From assembly GCA_963662965.1 (NCBI GenBank), contig OY759970.1:992001-1056000 (forward strand): a DNA stretch of 64,000 nucleotides. The letters are read 5' to 3'. This stretch comes from DTWD01 sp963662965 (GTDB taxonomy: Bacteria > Acidobacteriota > Vicinamibacteria > Vicinamibacterales > UBA8438). How positions within the stretch are numbered: position 1 is the first letter of the stretch; every line of letters begins with the position of its first letter. Of this stretch, positions 63,323 to 64,000 are shown one piece after another. The position numbers and the translations under genes were made by a program. The notes under the pieces were generated by a model that worked only from the letters and a program-made list of their open reading frames with translations, was not told the origin of the DNA and searched no databases.

Positions 63323-63926
63323 TTTCGAAAAGAAGTTCGCGCCGGATCCAGGACACGACGCCGTCGACTCCTTCCTGCATTTTCAAGTTTGTGAAAACGA
63401 ACGGGCGATCTCCACGCATCTTGCGGGCGTCCCGATCCATGACGCCGAGATCTGCGCCGACATACGGTGCTAGGTCGATCTTGTTGATGACGAGGAGATC
63501 GGATCGCGTGACGCCCGGGCCGCCTTTCCGTGGCACCTTGTCGCCACCCGACACGTCGATCACGTAGATCGACGCGTCGACCAACTCCGGCGAGAAGCTC
63601 GCCGCAAGGTTGTCGCCGCCACTCTCCAGGAAGAGAATCTCCAAGTCCGGAAATCGTGCGACCATCTTTTCGATCGCCTCGAAGTTCGACGATGCATCCT
63701 CACGGATTGCCGTGTGCGGGCATCCGCCGGTCTCGACCGCCATCAGCCGATCCGGTGTCAAAGCTTTGCTACGAACGAGGAATTCCATATCTTCGCGGGT
63801 GAAGATGTCGTTCGTGACGACGGCCAGGTGGTAGTCGTCGCGCATCTGCTTACAGAGACAATCCACCAGGGCCGTCTTTCCTGATCCAACAGGGCCCCCA
63901 ATGCCAATGCGTACAGGTTTCCGCAT
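63288..63926 (-). CDS. ureG: Urease accessory GTPase UreG
   Basis: 212 residues. P-loop IGIGGPVGSGKTALVDCLCK at the N-terminus; VVTNDIFTREDMEFLVRSKA; the Ni-binding C-P-H in AVETGGCPHTAIREDASSN; EILFLESGGDNLAASFSPEL and VIDVSGGDKVPRKGGPGVTR SDLLVINKIDLAPYV (NKID specificity motif). GTP-dependent nickel delivery to urease through UreF/UreD. The stop overlaps ureD. Gene order F-G-D on the minus strand. Confidence 0.96.
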   Translation of the reverse strand: MRKPVRIGIGGPVGSGKTALVDCLCKQMRDDYHLAVVTNDIFTREDMEFLVRSKALTPDRLMAVETGGCPHTAIREDASSNFEAIEKMVARFPDLEILFLESGGDNLAASFSPELVDASIYVIDVSGGDKVPRKGGPGVTRSDLLVINKIDLAPYVGADLGVMDRDARKMRGDRPFVFTNLKMQEGVDGVVSWIRRELLFENVELSSFISRP

Positions 63927-63944
63927 CCAATACCTCTTCGATTC

Positions 63945-64000
63945 TCAGGACCGGAACAACCGGCTGTAGAGATGCCGGTGCTCCATCTGGCAAACGTCCA
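63945..64000 (-). CDS. ureF: Urease accessory protein UreF, C-terminal end
   Basis: Only the last 17 codons are in the window: DVCQMEHRHLYSRLFRS and TGA at 63945. This matches the usual UreF tail (M-x-H-E-x-x-Y-x-R-L-F-R-S). Position directly upstream of ureG (18 bp) supports it. Confidence 0.85.
   Translation of the reverse strand, partial: DVCQMEHRHLYSRLFRS

Noticed and set aside
1..64000. CRISPR arrays, rRNA operons and complete tRNA genes
   Set aside because: No regularly spaced repeats and no rRNA-like sequence seen; the only tRNA sequence is the 3' fragment at 46451.

Overview
This is a GC-rich bacterial chromosome window (one AT-richer island near 33-36 kb). It holds a TonB-dependent receptor with an N-terminal carboxypeptidase-regulatory-like domain beside a TPR lipoprotein gene, a urea transporter (urt) operon, urease accessory genes, an NSS-family transporter and a penicillin-acylase-type hydrolase. 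That mix resembles Acidobacteriota (Vicinamibacteria-like), but the phylum is an inference; no rRNA or marker gene is present. The dominant feature is mobile DNA: roughly 25 intact, nested or broken insertion sequences (IS5, IS1182-type, IS21, IS3, IS6, IS200/IS605, IS256, IS1595 and an IS1-type remnant), two group II introns and a two-copy MITE. Between them lie many short fragments of host genes. This is the pattern of a genome in active IS expansion and gene loss, as in recent host-restricted symbionts.

Layout. 1-13.6 kb: a monooxygenase-like fragment, IS5 copy A, the 3' part of an IS21, the C-terminal half of a TPR gene, an intact TonB-dependent receptor, the N-terminal half of the same TPR gene, the 5' part of the IS21, an IS1182-type element, an IS3 element, then a truncated membrane protein and a decayed gene. 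13.6-24.3 kb: IS6, an sdaA fragment, MITE copy 1, an intact NSS transporter with its small MetS-type subunit, IS1595, IS200, an RT-less group II intron, IS5, an RT-bearing group II intron, IS5, and ArdC-like and TonB-receptor fragments. 24.3-31.6 kb: a complete IS21, an intact acyltransferase, an intact tyrosine recombinase and outer-membrane protein remnants. 31.6-37.5 kb: a two-gene restriction-modification module flanked by inverted, near-identical IS5 copies. 37.5-46.5 kb: IS6 derivatives, a secreted protein, IS5, MITE copy 2, several IS3 elements, an Mrr-like nuclease gene cut by IS256, and a tRNA-Arg 3' fragment that looks like an attachment site. 46.7-53.4 kb: penicillin acylase, a DUF1326 fragment, small zinc-ribbon and PilZ proteins, a putative TIM-barrel protein and a PDZ fragment. 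53.4-64 kb: urtEDCBA plus a porin on the minus strand, an IS3 copy, then ureD, ureG and the end of ureF with a duplicated ureD 3' end.

How the genes work together. Porin, UrtABCDE and the urease accessory proteins form a coherent urea acquisition and hydrolysis block: outer-membrane entry, high-affinity ABC uptake, and nickel insertion by UreD/F/G into a urease whose structural genes must lie outside the window. The restriction-modification pair, Mrr-like nuclease and ArdC-like fragment are remains of DNA-conflict functions. The NSS transporter with MetS would import an amino acid with sodium. The TonB receptor, TPR lipoprotein and acylase suit uptake and processing of organic substrates, but their substrates cannot be read from the sequence.
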